Part shown: one piece after another, positions 53,940-64,000 of the stretch
Numbering within the stretch: position 1 is the stretch's first letter
Layout: each line of letters opens with the position of its first letter
NCBI RefSeq assembly: GCF_000203795.2
Contig: NW_006281101.1
Span: 1,265,279-1,329,278 of the forward strand
Direction: 5' to 3'
DNA length: 64,000 nucleotides
Origin: Batrachochytrium dendrobatidis JAM81
Lineage: Eukaryota; Chytridiomycota; Chytridiomycetes; Rhizophydiales
Notes under the pieces: generated by a model
What the model was told of the DNA's origin: nothing
Seen by the model: the letters and a program-made list of their open reading frames with translations, nothing else
Database searches by the model: none
Translations under genes and position numbers: made by a program

Positions 53940-55938
53940 CTATAACGAAGATTCAGGAGCAGTAAGAGAAACAGTAGGAACAAAGCTGACAGGATCTTCA
54001 AGATTGCTAAGCTCAGCGGTCACATTTTTCAAATTTTCTTTTCTAGGCTGGCTTGACAAGTTAGTTTCAAAACACATGCCTGCAAACCATGGATGTGACA
54101 ACAAGTCCTTAACTGCTGGTCGTCGCGATGGCTCCCGAGTAAGCAACTTGGATACCAAATCCTGCACGTCAGCCGATAGATGCAGTGTTTCTTCAGATGT
54201 AAATTTGTATGCTCCTACCGCAATACGGTGAAACATGCGGCGCGTAACTGGATTACCGTTGGATAGACTTGGTTTACTACGCAATGAAAATTCTTCGCCA
54301 GATGGGGTCAGTAATGCCAAGGGAGTAGTGGACGCTGAGGTTGGCGTAGATGCGCTAGAGGCCTCCAATGATGATGATCTAGACGCTGATGGGTAAAGTG
54401 GGATAGGTAGTGGCGGTGTAGAACTTGACGGTGTCTGTCCACCAGGAGAATGCGATACTTCAGGTGTTCCAACAGGACTTTCGCACAATCCCAAATCTAA
54501 AGCTTTGACAGCTTTTTGTTCTGCATCAAACGGCATACGCAACGTGAGCATAGCAAACAAAATCACACCAAGTGCCCACACATCTGCTTTAAGTGGATGT
54601 ATGGGCTGTCTCAACACGAGTTCAGGAGGAACATATGGCTCAGATCCGCGCGGGAAACCAGCCTTTTCATTAGGATTATAAATCTGCGATAGTCCAAAAT
54701 CTATTAGCTTGATACTTGGAGGATCGGTGTCGGAAACCAAAATATTCTCCAACTTGAGATCACAATGAGCAACACCACGATGGTGCAAAAAAAACACAGC
54801 TGGATATTCAGATACCATATAATGTCGAGCATGTGCGGATACAAAAACATATTTTAGGTTAAATTAAAACACCAAGATGCAAATATTTTACAAACTCATC
54901 ATGTCCATTACGCAACAGCACTTTCTAAACCAATCGACTCAATAAAACCTAGTCATCTATTCTTTCAAAAGTATGATATTTACCTTCCAGCAGTGATCGA
55001 AAAATTGGCTTGGCATGAGATTCTGAAATTCCTGTTGCACCAGTAGTCAATATCAAATGATGATCCATAAGATAGTCAAACAGTTCCATGCCAGAACAGT
55101 ATTCCAAAACAAGACACAACACTTTGTCGTTGGAAAGCAGCTCTCCAGAATGCACGACATACTCCTGTCCCCGTTGTAACCATTTACGCTCTTCTGCTGA
55201 AAGTGTCTCGCCAGCATCTACTGAATCATCAAGCTCCGTAGCTTCAATGTTTATATCTGGAATATTTGTATCATGTATAGGAAGACGATGTATATGAAAG
55301 AGCACCTTTGCTTCTTGTTTAAGAAGAGTGGCCTTGACTTGGTCCTGCTTGTCTACACATTTAAGAGCTACTTTCCTAGGAGTACAAGATGCAGGACAGC
55401 GAGTTTCTGATAAAGAGCCAGCTTCTCCCTCACCGCTATGGTATTCAGAACAATGATGCTGATGAGCAATGGTAGTGTCTGTCGGCAAAGTATGATTTGC
55501 TACAGAGCTCGACTTTGATACGTGAGAAGTTGGTGATGCATTATTGCTTGAGCCATTTGCCTTGACGGTATTCAAACTTTCATGTGGTTCGATAGCATGA
55601 TCCAACGATAATGTTTGAAGTTCAAGCGGCTGTGATGTTGGGTATATAGGTGAAGAATGGACAGATGTCATATCTAGAGCAAGCTTGACAAACGAAAAGC
55701 TACCCGTACCAAGGTTATGTAGAATGCGATATTTGCCAATGGTAGAGGCAATGGGTAGCAAATCAGTGTATGAGCCAAAATGAGGCTCAGAAACTCCAGT
55801 ACTTCTTGAAGCAGCAGTCGGTCTATGCCGATTAGGTGCTCCGGATACAGTTGGAGCAAATGGATCACTATTAGTGGTGTTGGTTTCTGAAAGCATGGTA
55901 GTGTTGGTAGTAGTGGGCTGATGGGTATCAGAAGACAT
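53940..55938 (-). CDS. Ser/Thr protein kinase with HCD catalytic loop and large N-lobe insert
   Basis: Two exons: 55938-54984 and 54799-53940, with the intron at 54983-54800. Start chosen at MSSDTHQPTTTNTTM. The kinase domain opens GKYRILHNLGTGSFSFVKLA. Then a Ser/Thr-rich insert of about 90 residues separates it from the lysine strand RKVALKCVDK. It continues LCLVLEYCSGMELFDYLM, and across the intron LLEAVFFLHHRGVAHCDLKL then EN; IKLIDFGLSQIYNP (DFG), RGSEPYVPPELVLRQP and LKADVWALGVILFAMLTLRM. A second insert (54480-54250) is Ser/Pro-rich; ELLTREPSRRPAVKDLLSHP-like sequence ends the C-lobe (SKLLTREPSRRPAVKDLLSH). The catalytic HRD is HCD here, so it is a non-RD kinase. Catalytic Asp, DFG and the VALK lysine are present. 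Family placement is uncertain; CAMK-like is the nearest guess. Confidence 0.85.
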
Positions 55939-56861
55939 AAGGCTAAACGATAAGTGTAAGAATGGTAAAACGTAGATAAACAAGATGATCTGATGGATTT
56001 CAGTGAATGTTGAAATAAGCGAAACCAAATTTTTGGTGAAAGTCGATGATTTATTCAACTTCTATTTCATATCGATGGCCAAGCAACTGAACAAGCGTGT
56101 CTGCTTACTGTTTTGCGACCTGCTCGACGCTAATCTTGTGTGTACAGTAAAACTTGATATTCGTTATGCTTTATTTGGACAAAATGCTTACTCGACTCAT
56201 GTAGTCTTTTTATCCAAACATGAGGTTTTGAAACACATTTTCAAACATTAAACTCGAAACAATTCAACTCTACCAAAACTGTAGCTTTCAATAGCCTTTA
56301 GGCTCAGAAATAGCCATGAAAAACACAAAGACTGACACAACGAGAGCCTCACAGGTATATTAAAGAGGCTACCAACAGGTTTGAAAGTAGTAAATATGCT
56401 GCCAAGGTTTACAGCCGTATTCACGTAAAATAAAACACTCGAGTATTGGTTGTGCTTTCCTATTAAAGATTGTTTTTTCCAATAAACGTTGCGCTCATCA
56501 TATGATGCTCACAATTAAATCGGTTTGAATTGAAGTTGTCCCTGACGTAACATACGCTACACGATCACCAGATTCATGCATTACAGTCCAGATATCGGTT
56601 CAACTGTTCTGGTAGTCAAACTGGCTGTATTTAGCGTTTTGAATAAAAAACAGGATTGCTCGGCTATTTCTGATACCAACGTTAAATGGGTGATAGTGGG
56701 GAAAACTGGCTCAAAATTCAATGACATGTTTTAATCTTATATCTGACCAACCAATATTCACAAATCTACAGTGTGAAAGCCAATAACCATCAATTGCTTG
56801 AATCACAGTACTTGTTCAAAAACATTCGGTTCTGATAAAAATTGCATGTCTAATATTTATT
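55939..56861. other. Intergenic gap upstream of the kinase
   Basis: 923 bp holding the kinase promoter, element copy I, and the 3' flank of the BRWD gene. No supported gene; a possible reading frame from 56003 has no recognisable content. Confidence 0.45.
56410..56660 (+). mobile_element. Inverted-repeat element copy I, left part
   Basis: The left end TACAGCCGTATTCACGTAAA then ATAAAACACTCGAG is near consensus, with TA at the border. The interior shares CATCATATGATGCTCACAAT with K and ATATCGGTTCAACTGTT with A. No right terminal repeat was found, so the right part seems lost or diverged. Confidence 0.8.
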
Positions 56862-59800
56862 TCATCGTCGACGCTTACTACGCTGAGACTTGGTTACACG
56901 AGACATATTATCATACTCATCGACAGATTGATTAGATTCAGATTGGTCAGATTCAACCATGCTTTCACTTTCAAACTCTTCGCTATCCGATTTCCGTGGA
57001 CAAAACACATCATCGTCAGATGAAGATATTTGCATGCGTTTCCGTTTGGAAGTACGTGAGGGAAATGCTGCGGGTTTCGAAGCTCGGCCCTGTTTACTTG
57101 ACTGCTGTTTGGAAAATAGTCTAGATTTTTTCGATCGTCCTTCAGGTGCAACAGGCATATCTTCGTCTTCAAAATTACTCGAGGATTGGTATGATTGACT
57201 GTGACGACTCTCATTTGTTTCGCTATCGTCATCTATCTGAGGTTCAGAATTTTCGTTTGTGTTTACGGTACTTGATGTACAATCGTCAGATGTACATTGA
57301 TGCAACTCGCCCATCCATTCCGATACTTTCCATTCTAGTTGTGTGCAATTTGTATCTGTTTAAATTGATAAAGAAAATAAGATGCGGTACAACTTCAATT
57401 GCTTGCACAAATACTACTACTTGAAAATCATAAATACAAGTCATACCATTGATAGCATCGGCAATTTTTGTAAGACATGTCACAGCCAATACCGCGATGG
57501 CAGAATCCGGCTCATTAAATCTGGAAGCATTGATATGAATCCGCTCAATGTCCCACACAACAGACTGGTACCAGCAATTCGATAATGAATAAATTGGGGT
57601 TTGGAATAAAATTGCATCAATATACTGCCAAAAATCATCCAATCAACAAAAAAATAACAAACCTCTGTTCTGCGGTAAAAGTTGTTTTCAAGTCTAGCTT
57701 TGATCAGGTTAAGCCACATGGGATATCCTACAAAAAGCAAATATGTAGGGAATGCATCATATGGAACCGGATCAACAAATAAAGCCATCTCTTCTTTTGT
57801 GCAAACATCCTCTATAATAGCCATTATACGTGACGTTTCTAAAGTAAACAACAAAGTATGTTACTATAAATGCTGGATTATCAGCAAAACAATCAACAGA
57901 GTCCTGGCTTACCATATTCAGGCAAAGTTTCTGTAAATGGCCATGTGGTATGTTCAGGCCGAATCTCCCAAGCGCTAAATGTATCAACACCAGACTCTCC
58001 ATCACCACTAGCTCCGCTTACACCATCCACAACTGTGCCACTAAACTGCACAGTATACTTACTCCATGGATCATCGGTCTCATCAGCAATGGAGTGAATG
58101 ATACCCGCATAATCAACATCACCATATCGTACAATAGCGTGATCACCCACATCCCAAGCTGATTCAGTCATGCTCAATTCAGAATTTGACCCAGACAAGC
58201 CATAGCCACGACATCGAGATCCAGCAACGTAGTTGTCAAATAAAACTAAAAAATCAGGAAGATCATCCAGATCACAGAAAGCAATTTTTAGTTTCTTGCG
58301 TTGTGATTTTTCAGTGTTACGACCTGCTGTTGCCTGTGTCATAGGAACAAGATCTTGAAGAGTTGAAATAGGCGAGTTGCAATCGCGTGGTGAAAAAAGA
58401 TCTAGTGTGACAAGACATATAACAGGAATATCCGATTTTTCTAAACTAGAATCATTTTCTGCAGCAGCAACCGAACGTGTCTTTTTTATAAATCCAGGCT
58501 CAAACTCCAAAACAGAAATTTTCCCAAATGAAACAAACGAAAGAGTTTCATCAATCGGCGTATTTGGAAAGCGAATTCCAGTAGTTTTTGAAAGTGCAGC
58601 AGATTTTGTAAGAAAATGGCGATGCCCCGTTTGTATATAGGCTACTATGTCTCCAATCTGGGGTAGATATGGACTCCAGGCTTGATGATATGTGGATACC
58701 CACGGACTAGCAACAATCCGAGAGTAGGATGAAATAGTTTCTTTAGACTGGCCTGTGTTGCTCAAACCACTCCGTTGTTTATGCTGTACAGTATGACGTT
58801 GCGAACCAGTCTTGGATTTGCTTTTGGATTTATTTGTAGATGTAGCAGGCTGTCTAAAAGTTGTACCACGCGATGTTCTAGCACGAACTGGGCTTTGATC
58901 AGACTCGTCCAATGAATCTTCTGATGTATCCATCTCGTCTGTTGTATCATCATTAACGTATGAAACATTGGCTCGTGGTCTCCCCGATCCATTTGAATTA
59001 TGTCCATTTGTACCGTGTTGTGTCTTTCTGCGATCCGATTTACGAGAGGTAGACGTATGTCGCCAGGTAGTGGTTCGCATTCGAAATGGACTCTGCGATG
59101 GACCAGGTGCGCCATCCTCATCATCTTCAATTTGAAATAAATGTTGGCTTCGTGCTCTAGGATGACGATGATTTGAATTACTTGCTGTAGATGCTGAAAA
59201 TGTAGACATTACAGAACTGGGATCGCCTCTCTCGTCACCATTTTCAAAAGCAACAGCGCCATCATCATCGTCACTTTCAGAATCTTCCTCTACTTCATCC
59301 TGACTACCATCGTACTCATCGCCACTGGAGACAGGCAATGGAACAATAGGGTCTTGCAACGGAAACATGTTTCCGTTTGTTGCAGATCCGTTCAATACTC
59401 TACCAGAAATGCTTCCAGAATCACCAAAGGTGCCCAAGACATCTGCACCGTTTACATGTGATCCAGTAGTGATATCCTGGATCAAATCATCGCCCTCGTT
59501 ATCGCTTTCAACAATTTGGTTTCGTCGTTTCTTCAACAGCTTCACATCAAGTAGCTGTGTGGTGAATCTTTGCTCAAAAATGATCCATTGTCGTTCTTCT
59601 TCCAAAAGTGCTTTACGATGAACTAAATCTGCCTCGACACATGGCATATCGTCAAACAAATGCAGTTTTGTCAAGGTGGAAAGTTCCTCAAAAGGCTGTG
59701 ATATCCCTTGTGCAACAGATTTGGTACGAGACTCCAACCATGCTAGCCAAGATTGTCGCTTTGATTGAATAGATGATGGATGAACAGAGGCAGATTGGTC

Positions 59801-62673
59801 CATTAAAACACCTTGAACCACAAGATGAGCTGGAAGTTGAGCTTCTTCGTCAACCAGTCCACCGTGCTGATCAGCTTGCTTGACAATCTTCCAGTCTTTA
59901 TTAAAAAATTGAAACTCGGGAACTCCAGTAAACTTGTTTTTGCTTACACCAAAAGCGTAGAGATGAGCCGCGCCAGTTACATCCACAAAGGCTACATGTG
60001 TTCCGTCTGGGGAGAATTTAGAGTCTAGCAATGCATCCGTAAATTTGGTCGCTATAAAATATTATAGCACAAACAATAGTGTCAGCATTCTCATATATTC
60101 GGACATTGATAAAAATAACTAGAGAATGCTTCAAAGTAACAACCAAGAATTGTATATAATTTACGTGAATACAGTAAAGTGTATAGACTAATCAGCGTCT
60201 ATTCGACAAAGCAGAGTCAAAACTTACAATAAATCGGTATTCCTCTAAAAATATCCCAAAATACAACGATTCCATCATGCCCAGTGCTCAATAACATGCG
60301 ATTATCCGTGGGGTGCGGTGATAGCGCAATAACTAAATCTTTATGTGTTCTAAGCGAGTGAATACAATCACCACGCACAGAGTCATAGACTTGAATCCGA
60401 GAGTTGACATATATTGCTTCGTTTCTAGACTCGGCATATGATACCATAATACAGGAGTCATCCGCATTCCAACATAGATAGTATGCCTCCAATGCATGCA
60501 GTTCCGATCGATTGCGAGGCCGATCTGTAGATGCAGCATTATCAATGCGAGTATCTAAAGGTACATCTACTCCTGGGTCACCAAGAGACGACTCAAATAG
60601 TCCTGCAGGCGTACTTGCATGGTCTACTTGGATAGTTGACGCAACAGCAGGAGCTGGATCAGGAGGATTTGTGGTTGGTTCAGATCCAACCAAATAAACT
60701 AATATAGGAGCAAATGATAGGCTCGTCCAAGTTGCTGTTTTTGGACAAAATTGGTTAATTACTACAGACCCATCTTTGCTTCCAGATAAAATACGATCGC
60801 CACGGTTACTGAAAATGACATCAGCCACTCGTGACTTGTGACAGTCAAACATCTTGATAAGTTTTGGTTGAACCACACTGGCTTGTCTTGCTTGACTCGC
60901 ATATACATTTGTATTGGTATCTGATCCACCGCCCACATCCATCAATGATCTAGATAAAATTGAATATAGATACACAATACCATCCGAACCCCCTGTTGCA
61001 AATTTGGTTCCTGTCTTATTAAACGAGGATGACGTGACCTGATCTCTAGCAATCGTTCCTCCTTGTATTATAATTGGATTACGACAAAAAAACTTGGTAG
61101 TGGGGTCCCACATATATACTCGAGATTTACTGTCAGCACATGTTACTAAAAGGCATTGATTGTCTTCTTCAGGGGATGGTGAAAATGTGATGGTGGTGAT
61201 TTCCTTGCCAACATGTAAAGATTGTTTTGGAGTGAGCGAGTCGAAATTCCATAATCGAATATATTGATCATTGGCAGCAGTAGCAAGATGCTTGTTATAA
61301 TAGTCTATTGCTATGTCAATAATGACTACTCGCTCCTAAAAATTGAGGATTCCATGTTTGTTTTAAAGTCATCAATCTAAACCGCAATAAATCTGAGATA
61401 GCAAAGCAAGTCAGTTTTGAAAAGGGATGCAAGCAATAAAAACTTACATTTGTTGGAAGGTAAGTTTGATGGCCTCGCAATGTTTCCATAAGCCAACCAC
61501 TTTCTATGCTCCATACTTTAACTAACGAATCGTCTCCACCAGTAACTAGTCGCGTGCCAGTTCTGTCAAATATTACAGAGTATACTGGTGCCAAGTGTCC
61601 ACGAAAAGTAATAGACTTGCCAATACGAGATCCAACAAATTTTGATGGAAAGTGCCGTTTCAAGTAGCGAGCTCCAAGCTCAAACCTGGCAAGCGCGGCA
61701 GCCAAATTGTATTTTTGTGAAAATTGTTTTGTAGTGGAAATGATATGAGATGAAACAGGTGAATTAGAGGATTGACAAACAGCCGTATTAGTATTATTTG
61801 TGGCTGCGTTTGATGGTGTAGTTGAGGATGCAAGTTGAAGCAAATATGTTGCGCCAATACTGCTGCATATTGATGCTGGGAAAGGTAAAAGAGATTCAAC
61901 ATGATTTAATGCCAGTTGAACCATGTGCATTAGTTCGTTGGATGAAGTATGTGCATAACGACTGGTCTGAAAACGTTTGTCGATTGAATTGATTTGAATA
62001 CGATCAATGCAATAATGATACAAATCAAACAAACTATGATTAGCAGATTATACATGACATAATCATACAAGTATCAAACTAGATCTAGTAAGCACTGGTC
62101 TATCATCTGGTGCCAAGCGAATATATGCTTAAAATAAAAGAAACAAATAGTACCATTTGCGAATACGTTTGAATATGTTGATTGCCATTAGTATCGATCG
62201 CTGGAGGAAGCAATGCGGATGCTATAGATAACACTTGTGCACTGGCTGTTTGTGATGCATTAGGACAAGACTCGGATTGAGCAACACAAGCTGGTTCCGA
62301 CAACTGTCGTTGATTGATCTCCTGTTCCAAAGCAGCAGACGTATTTTGGAATCCAGCACCAGCAAGAAAGCGAGCAACCAGAAATAAAGTCTCTATAGTT
62401 ATGAATGATAGTATAAGTATTTAAAGACCATCAAGCAGATTTCATTCAAGGTTGCCAAGGATTGAAGCCATGCATTAAATACATTCGGGTGTTGGACAGT
62501 CAGGTTAAAACCAAAATAAAGCCCAGAATGAATTAACGATATATGAATGGTAATATCAAAGTAGAAGATAGCGAGCAGATCCAGTCTAGTAGCCGAATGT
62601 GGAATGATGTTTGATGATGGGAATTATCGAAAACCGAATAAAACTTGCCTTGGTGCAGAGTGCGAGGATCCAT
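56862..62673 (-). CDS. BRWD/PHIP-type WD40-bromodomain chromatin protein
   Basis: The first exon is tiny: MDPRTLHQ plus one base (62673-62649). A GC-AG intron joins it to [20 protein letters not shown], the N-terminal helix of BRWD/PHIP (LYFLIARFL..GP). WD40 repeats follow: [103 protein letters not shown]. After a long acidic, Ser/Arg-rich linker comes a Tudor-like region ([47 protein letters not shown]). One bromodomain closes: [58 protein letters not shown]. The C-tail is acidic/basic. PHIP has two bromodomains; here only the first-type one is visible. About eight exons. Such proteins bind acetylated or methylated chromatin and CUL4 ligases. Confidence 0.92.
60159..60176 (-). mobile_element. 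Solo element end (copy J) inside a BRWD intron
   Basis: AATTTACGTGAATACAGTA is a shortened element terminus within the intron near 60052-60232. No partner is visible. It is probably a remnant of an excised or eroded copy. Confidence 0.6.
62393..62648 (-). other. GC-AG intron after the first BRWD exon
   Basis: Minus strand: exon ends CTGCACCAAG, the intron begins GCAAGTTTTA and ends ACTATAG before AGACTTTATT. The join [10 protein letters not shown] is phase 1 and restores the conserved N-terminal helix. 256 nt long. Confidence 0.72.
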
Positions 62674-62859
62674 GATAGAAATTGGCAGCAGAAGGGTATG
62701 ATATATAAAAGGAATGAGAGTTGAAGCAGACCAAAGTATGCAATAGTGTTTGATGCCAAGAGTAGCAACCAATGCAAGTTGAATCCAATGTGCGGGAAGT
62801 TTGACCAACTAAAAGCAAACTCGCAGTCATTTCAACGCTATTTATACGACTTCAACACA
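62674..62859. promoter_or_regulatory. Short bidirectional promoter region, BRWD and VPS55
   Basis: Only 186 bp separate the two start codons, which point away from each other. Both genes must share this space for 5' UTRs and promoters. No TATA box at a telling distance; I see no named motif. Confidence 0.6.
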
Positions 62860-63359
62860 ATGGCCGGATCTGCTGGAATGAAAACAATTATATTGCTGGC
62901 CTTTCTATTAGCCAGTGGAATTCTTTCTGTCATTTTGTCTTGTGCTCTTGGAAAGTAAGTTTTTGGTTTAGTCGAGTGATGGTCCAGGGTTGTTGGTTGC
63001 TCTTATGACTGATGAACAGTGTTGACCTTGTTTTTGAATGTCTTAGCAACTGGCTGCCTCTCTTGAGTGTTTTAATGTTCTTGTTGGCTCCTCTTCCCAA
63101 TGCATTGTGCAAGCATGCTTCTGCAGGTACTTCAAGTGATTTCTTATCGGATGACAGCAACAAAGGAATTCTAGATACTGGCTATTTCATAACCAGCTTT
63201 TTTGTGGTCTCTGGAGTTGCTCTGCCTGTCGTGCTGAACCATTCTGCAGTCATCTCAGACCTTGCTCTGATTCTTTCCCTTTGCGGCGGCTTGCTCATCT
63301 ACATCACCATCTTGGGCTATCAGTACTTTTTCGTTGATCAGACTTATGAAACATACTAG
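62860..63359 (+). CDS. VPS55: Vps55/LEPROT-family endosomal membrane protein
   Basis: Exons 62860-62954 and 63047-63359, joined ALG-N-NWLPL. The protein has about 135 residues and four hydrophobic segments: IILLAFLLASGILSVILSCA, LLSVLMFLLAPLPNALC, FITSFFVVSGVALPVVLNHS and LALILSLCGGLLIYITILGY. The middle motif SSDFLSDDSNKGILDTGYFI corresponds to yeast 'TSDFMSDSSNTGQDLAHFL'. Vps55 and Vps68 form a complex that moves cargo from late endosomes to vacuole; the animal homologue is LEPROT. The family match runs end to end. The gene is complete. Confidence 0.95.
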
Positions 63360-63373
63360 TCTTTGCTGTTAGT

Positions 63374-63806
63374 TACAGTCGGATTCACAAAATAGAACTC
63401 TTGTATTTATCCTGCAGTCACTATTTTGCTTTGGAATAGACAATAGTTGAATGTTTGTTACGCTTTCCCACTATAGTAAAAGTCGCAATTCTTCAAACAC
63501 CAACATTCATCATATGATGCTCACAATTAAACTATTTTTGAACCTGCCTTTTTTCTCTTTCGGCATAACCATATATTGTACGATCACCAGATTCACAACA
63601 ATCCAAATATCGGATTCGACTGATTTCAATAAACTGTATAAACTCATCTTTGTTGTATCTAATCTCTGCATTTTAGTTTAAAGATTGTAATCTCTGGAAA
63701 TCAAGCAGTTTACAAGTCATGTTGTTCAGTAAGTTGGCATGCATCATGCCATGGTTGTTGATTGTACAACACTCTTGTCAAGTGTTTCGTTTTACCTGAA
63801 TAGGGT
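63374..63806 (+). mobile_element. Inverted-repeat element copy K (about 433 bp)
   Basis: The left end is TACAGTCGGATTCACAAAAT then AGAACTCTTGTATTTATCC. The right end is CAAGTGTTTCGTTTTACCTG then AATAGGG. The left end continues CTGCAGTCACTATTTTGCTT then TGGAATAGAC, as in F. Interior blocks CATCATATGATGCTCACAAT and ATATATTGTACGATCACCAG link it to I, A and E. It begins 14 bp after the VPS55 stop, so the VPS55 3' UTR must run into it. Confidence 0.85.
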
Positions 63807-64000
63807 CACAATACTTTTTGTACAAAATCAGACTTTTTTGAATTAATTACTAATAACATCCTCTATGTTGTACATTGTTTCAATCATCTGTCGTGTCTAA
63901 ACCTCCATCTTATGGATAATTTTTGGAAATAGAAAGCTTAATTTCATTTATAGATTTAAAAAATCAAGTATAAACGAACAAGATGCTAAATTACTATATT
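63807..64000. other. AT-rich window end
   Basis: 194 bp, very AT-rich, without a supported gene or element end. Confidence 0.4.

Noticed and set aside
55939..56058. Hydrophobic N-terminal extension of the kinase (possible membrane anchor)
   Set aside because: The frame is open by chance in the 5' flank; MSSDTHQP is a more ordinary start. Only 5' end data could rescue it.
1..64000. tRNA, rRNA, CRISPR, prophage or biosynthetic cluster
   Set aside because: I found no tRNA-like A/B boxes, no repeat-spacer arrays and no cluster of pathway genes. A covariance-model scan would be needed to exclude tRNAs or snoRNAs.

Overview
This window comes from an AT-rich, intron-dense fungal nuclear genome. 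Most genes carry several short introns (about 60-150 nt) with GT..AG borders, and genes lie close together on both strands. Protein content points to a zoosporic (flagellated) fungus, probably a chytrid. Typical fungal genes (a SEY1 ER-fusion GTPase, a DUF8032-like pair, a VPS55 homologue, a Num1/Mcp5-like PH protein) sit beside families linked to cilia or dynein assembly (a PIH1-domain protein, a TTC6-like TPR protein, TTC36). A Batrachochytrium-like organism fits, but I cannot prove the genus. I see no bacterial, viral, CRISPR or secondary-metabolite island.

Layout. 0-6 kb: 3' part of a very large TPR protein (+). 6-9.7 kb: PHD/extended-PHD chromatin reader (-). 10-11.7 kb: PIH1 protein (-). 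12.2-15.8 kb: coiled-coil plus PH-domain cortical protein (+). 16.1-17.3 kb: BUD23 rRNA methyltransferase (-). 17.9-18.4 kb: TIM9 (+). 18.6-19.6 kb: TTC36 (-). 19.9-22.8 kb: mitochondrial ClpX (+). 23.4-25.1 kb: Sec14-like protein (+). 25.3-27.3 kb: folylpolyglutamate synthase (-). 27.7-29.1 kb: orphan coiled-coil protein (+). 29.2-33.8 kb: Vps3/TGFBRAP1-type CORVET subunit (-). 34.2-37.1 kb: glutaminyl-tRNA synthetase with a mitochondrial presequence and an internal start (+). 37.2-38.6 kb: two DUF8032-like genes (-). 39.2-40.9 kb: orphan Ser-rich protein (+). 41.2-45.0 kb: SEY1 (-). 45.4-46.5 kb: orphan (-). 47.4-48.2 kb: ribosomal protein eL8 (-). 49.8-51.7 kb: Ras-family GTPase (-). 53.3-53.7 kb: mitochondrial uS13 (-). 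53.9-55.9 kb: Ser/Thr kinase with an HCD catalytic loop (-). 56.9-62.7 kb: BRWD/PHIP-type WD40-bromodomain protein (-). 62.9-63.4 kb: VPS55 (+).

The genes are housekeeping genes without operon logic. Themes recur: mitochondrial biogenesis (TIM9, ClpX, uS13m, the GlnRS presequence form), endomembrane traffic (Vps3-like, VPS55, SEY1, Sec14-like), ribosome and translation (BUD23, eL8, GlnRS), and chromatin (PHD and BRWD proteins).

Three signals go beyond ordinary gene content. (1) A dispersed family of non-autonomous inverted-repeat elements, ends TACAGYYGTATTCACG with TA at the border, occupies most of the larger intergenic gaps: eleven full, partial or solo copies. Two copies end just before start codons. 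(2) The Ras-family gene can only be read through if it contains micro-exons of 14, 22 and 13 nt, and apparently a 2-nt exon with a GC donor inside the effector loop. (3) At least three other introns, in ClpX, GlnRS and the BRWD gene, have GC rather than GT donors, all GCAAG[T/C].
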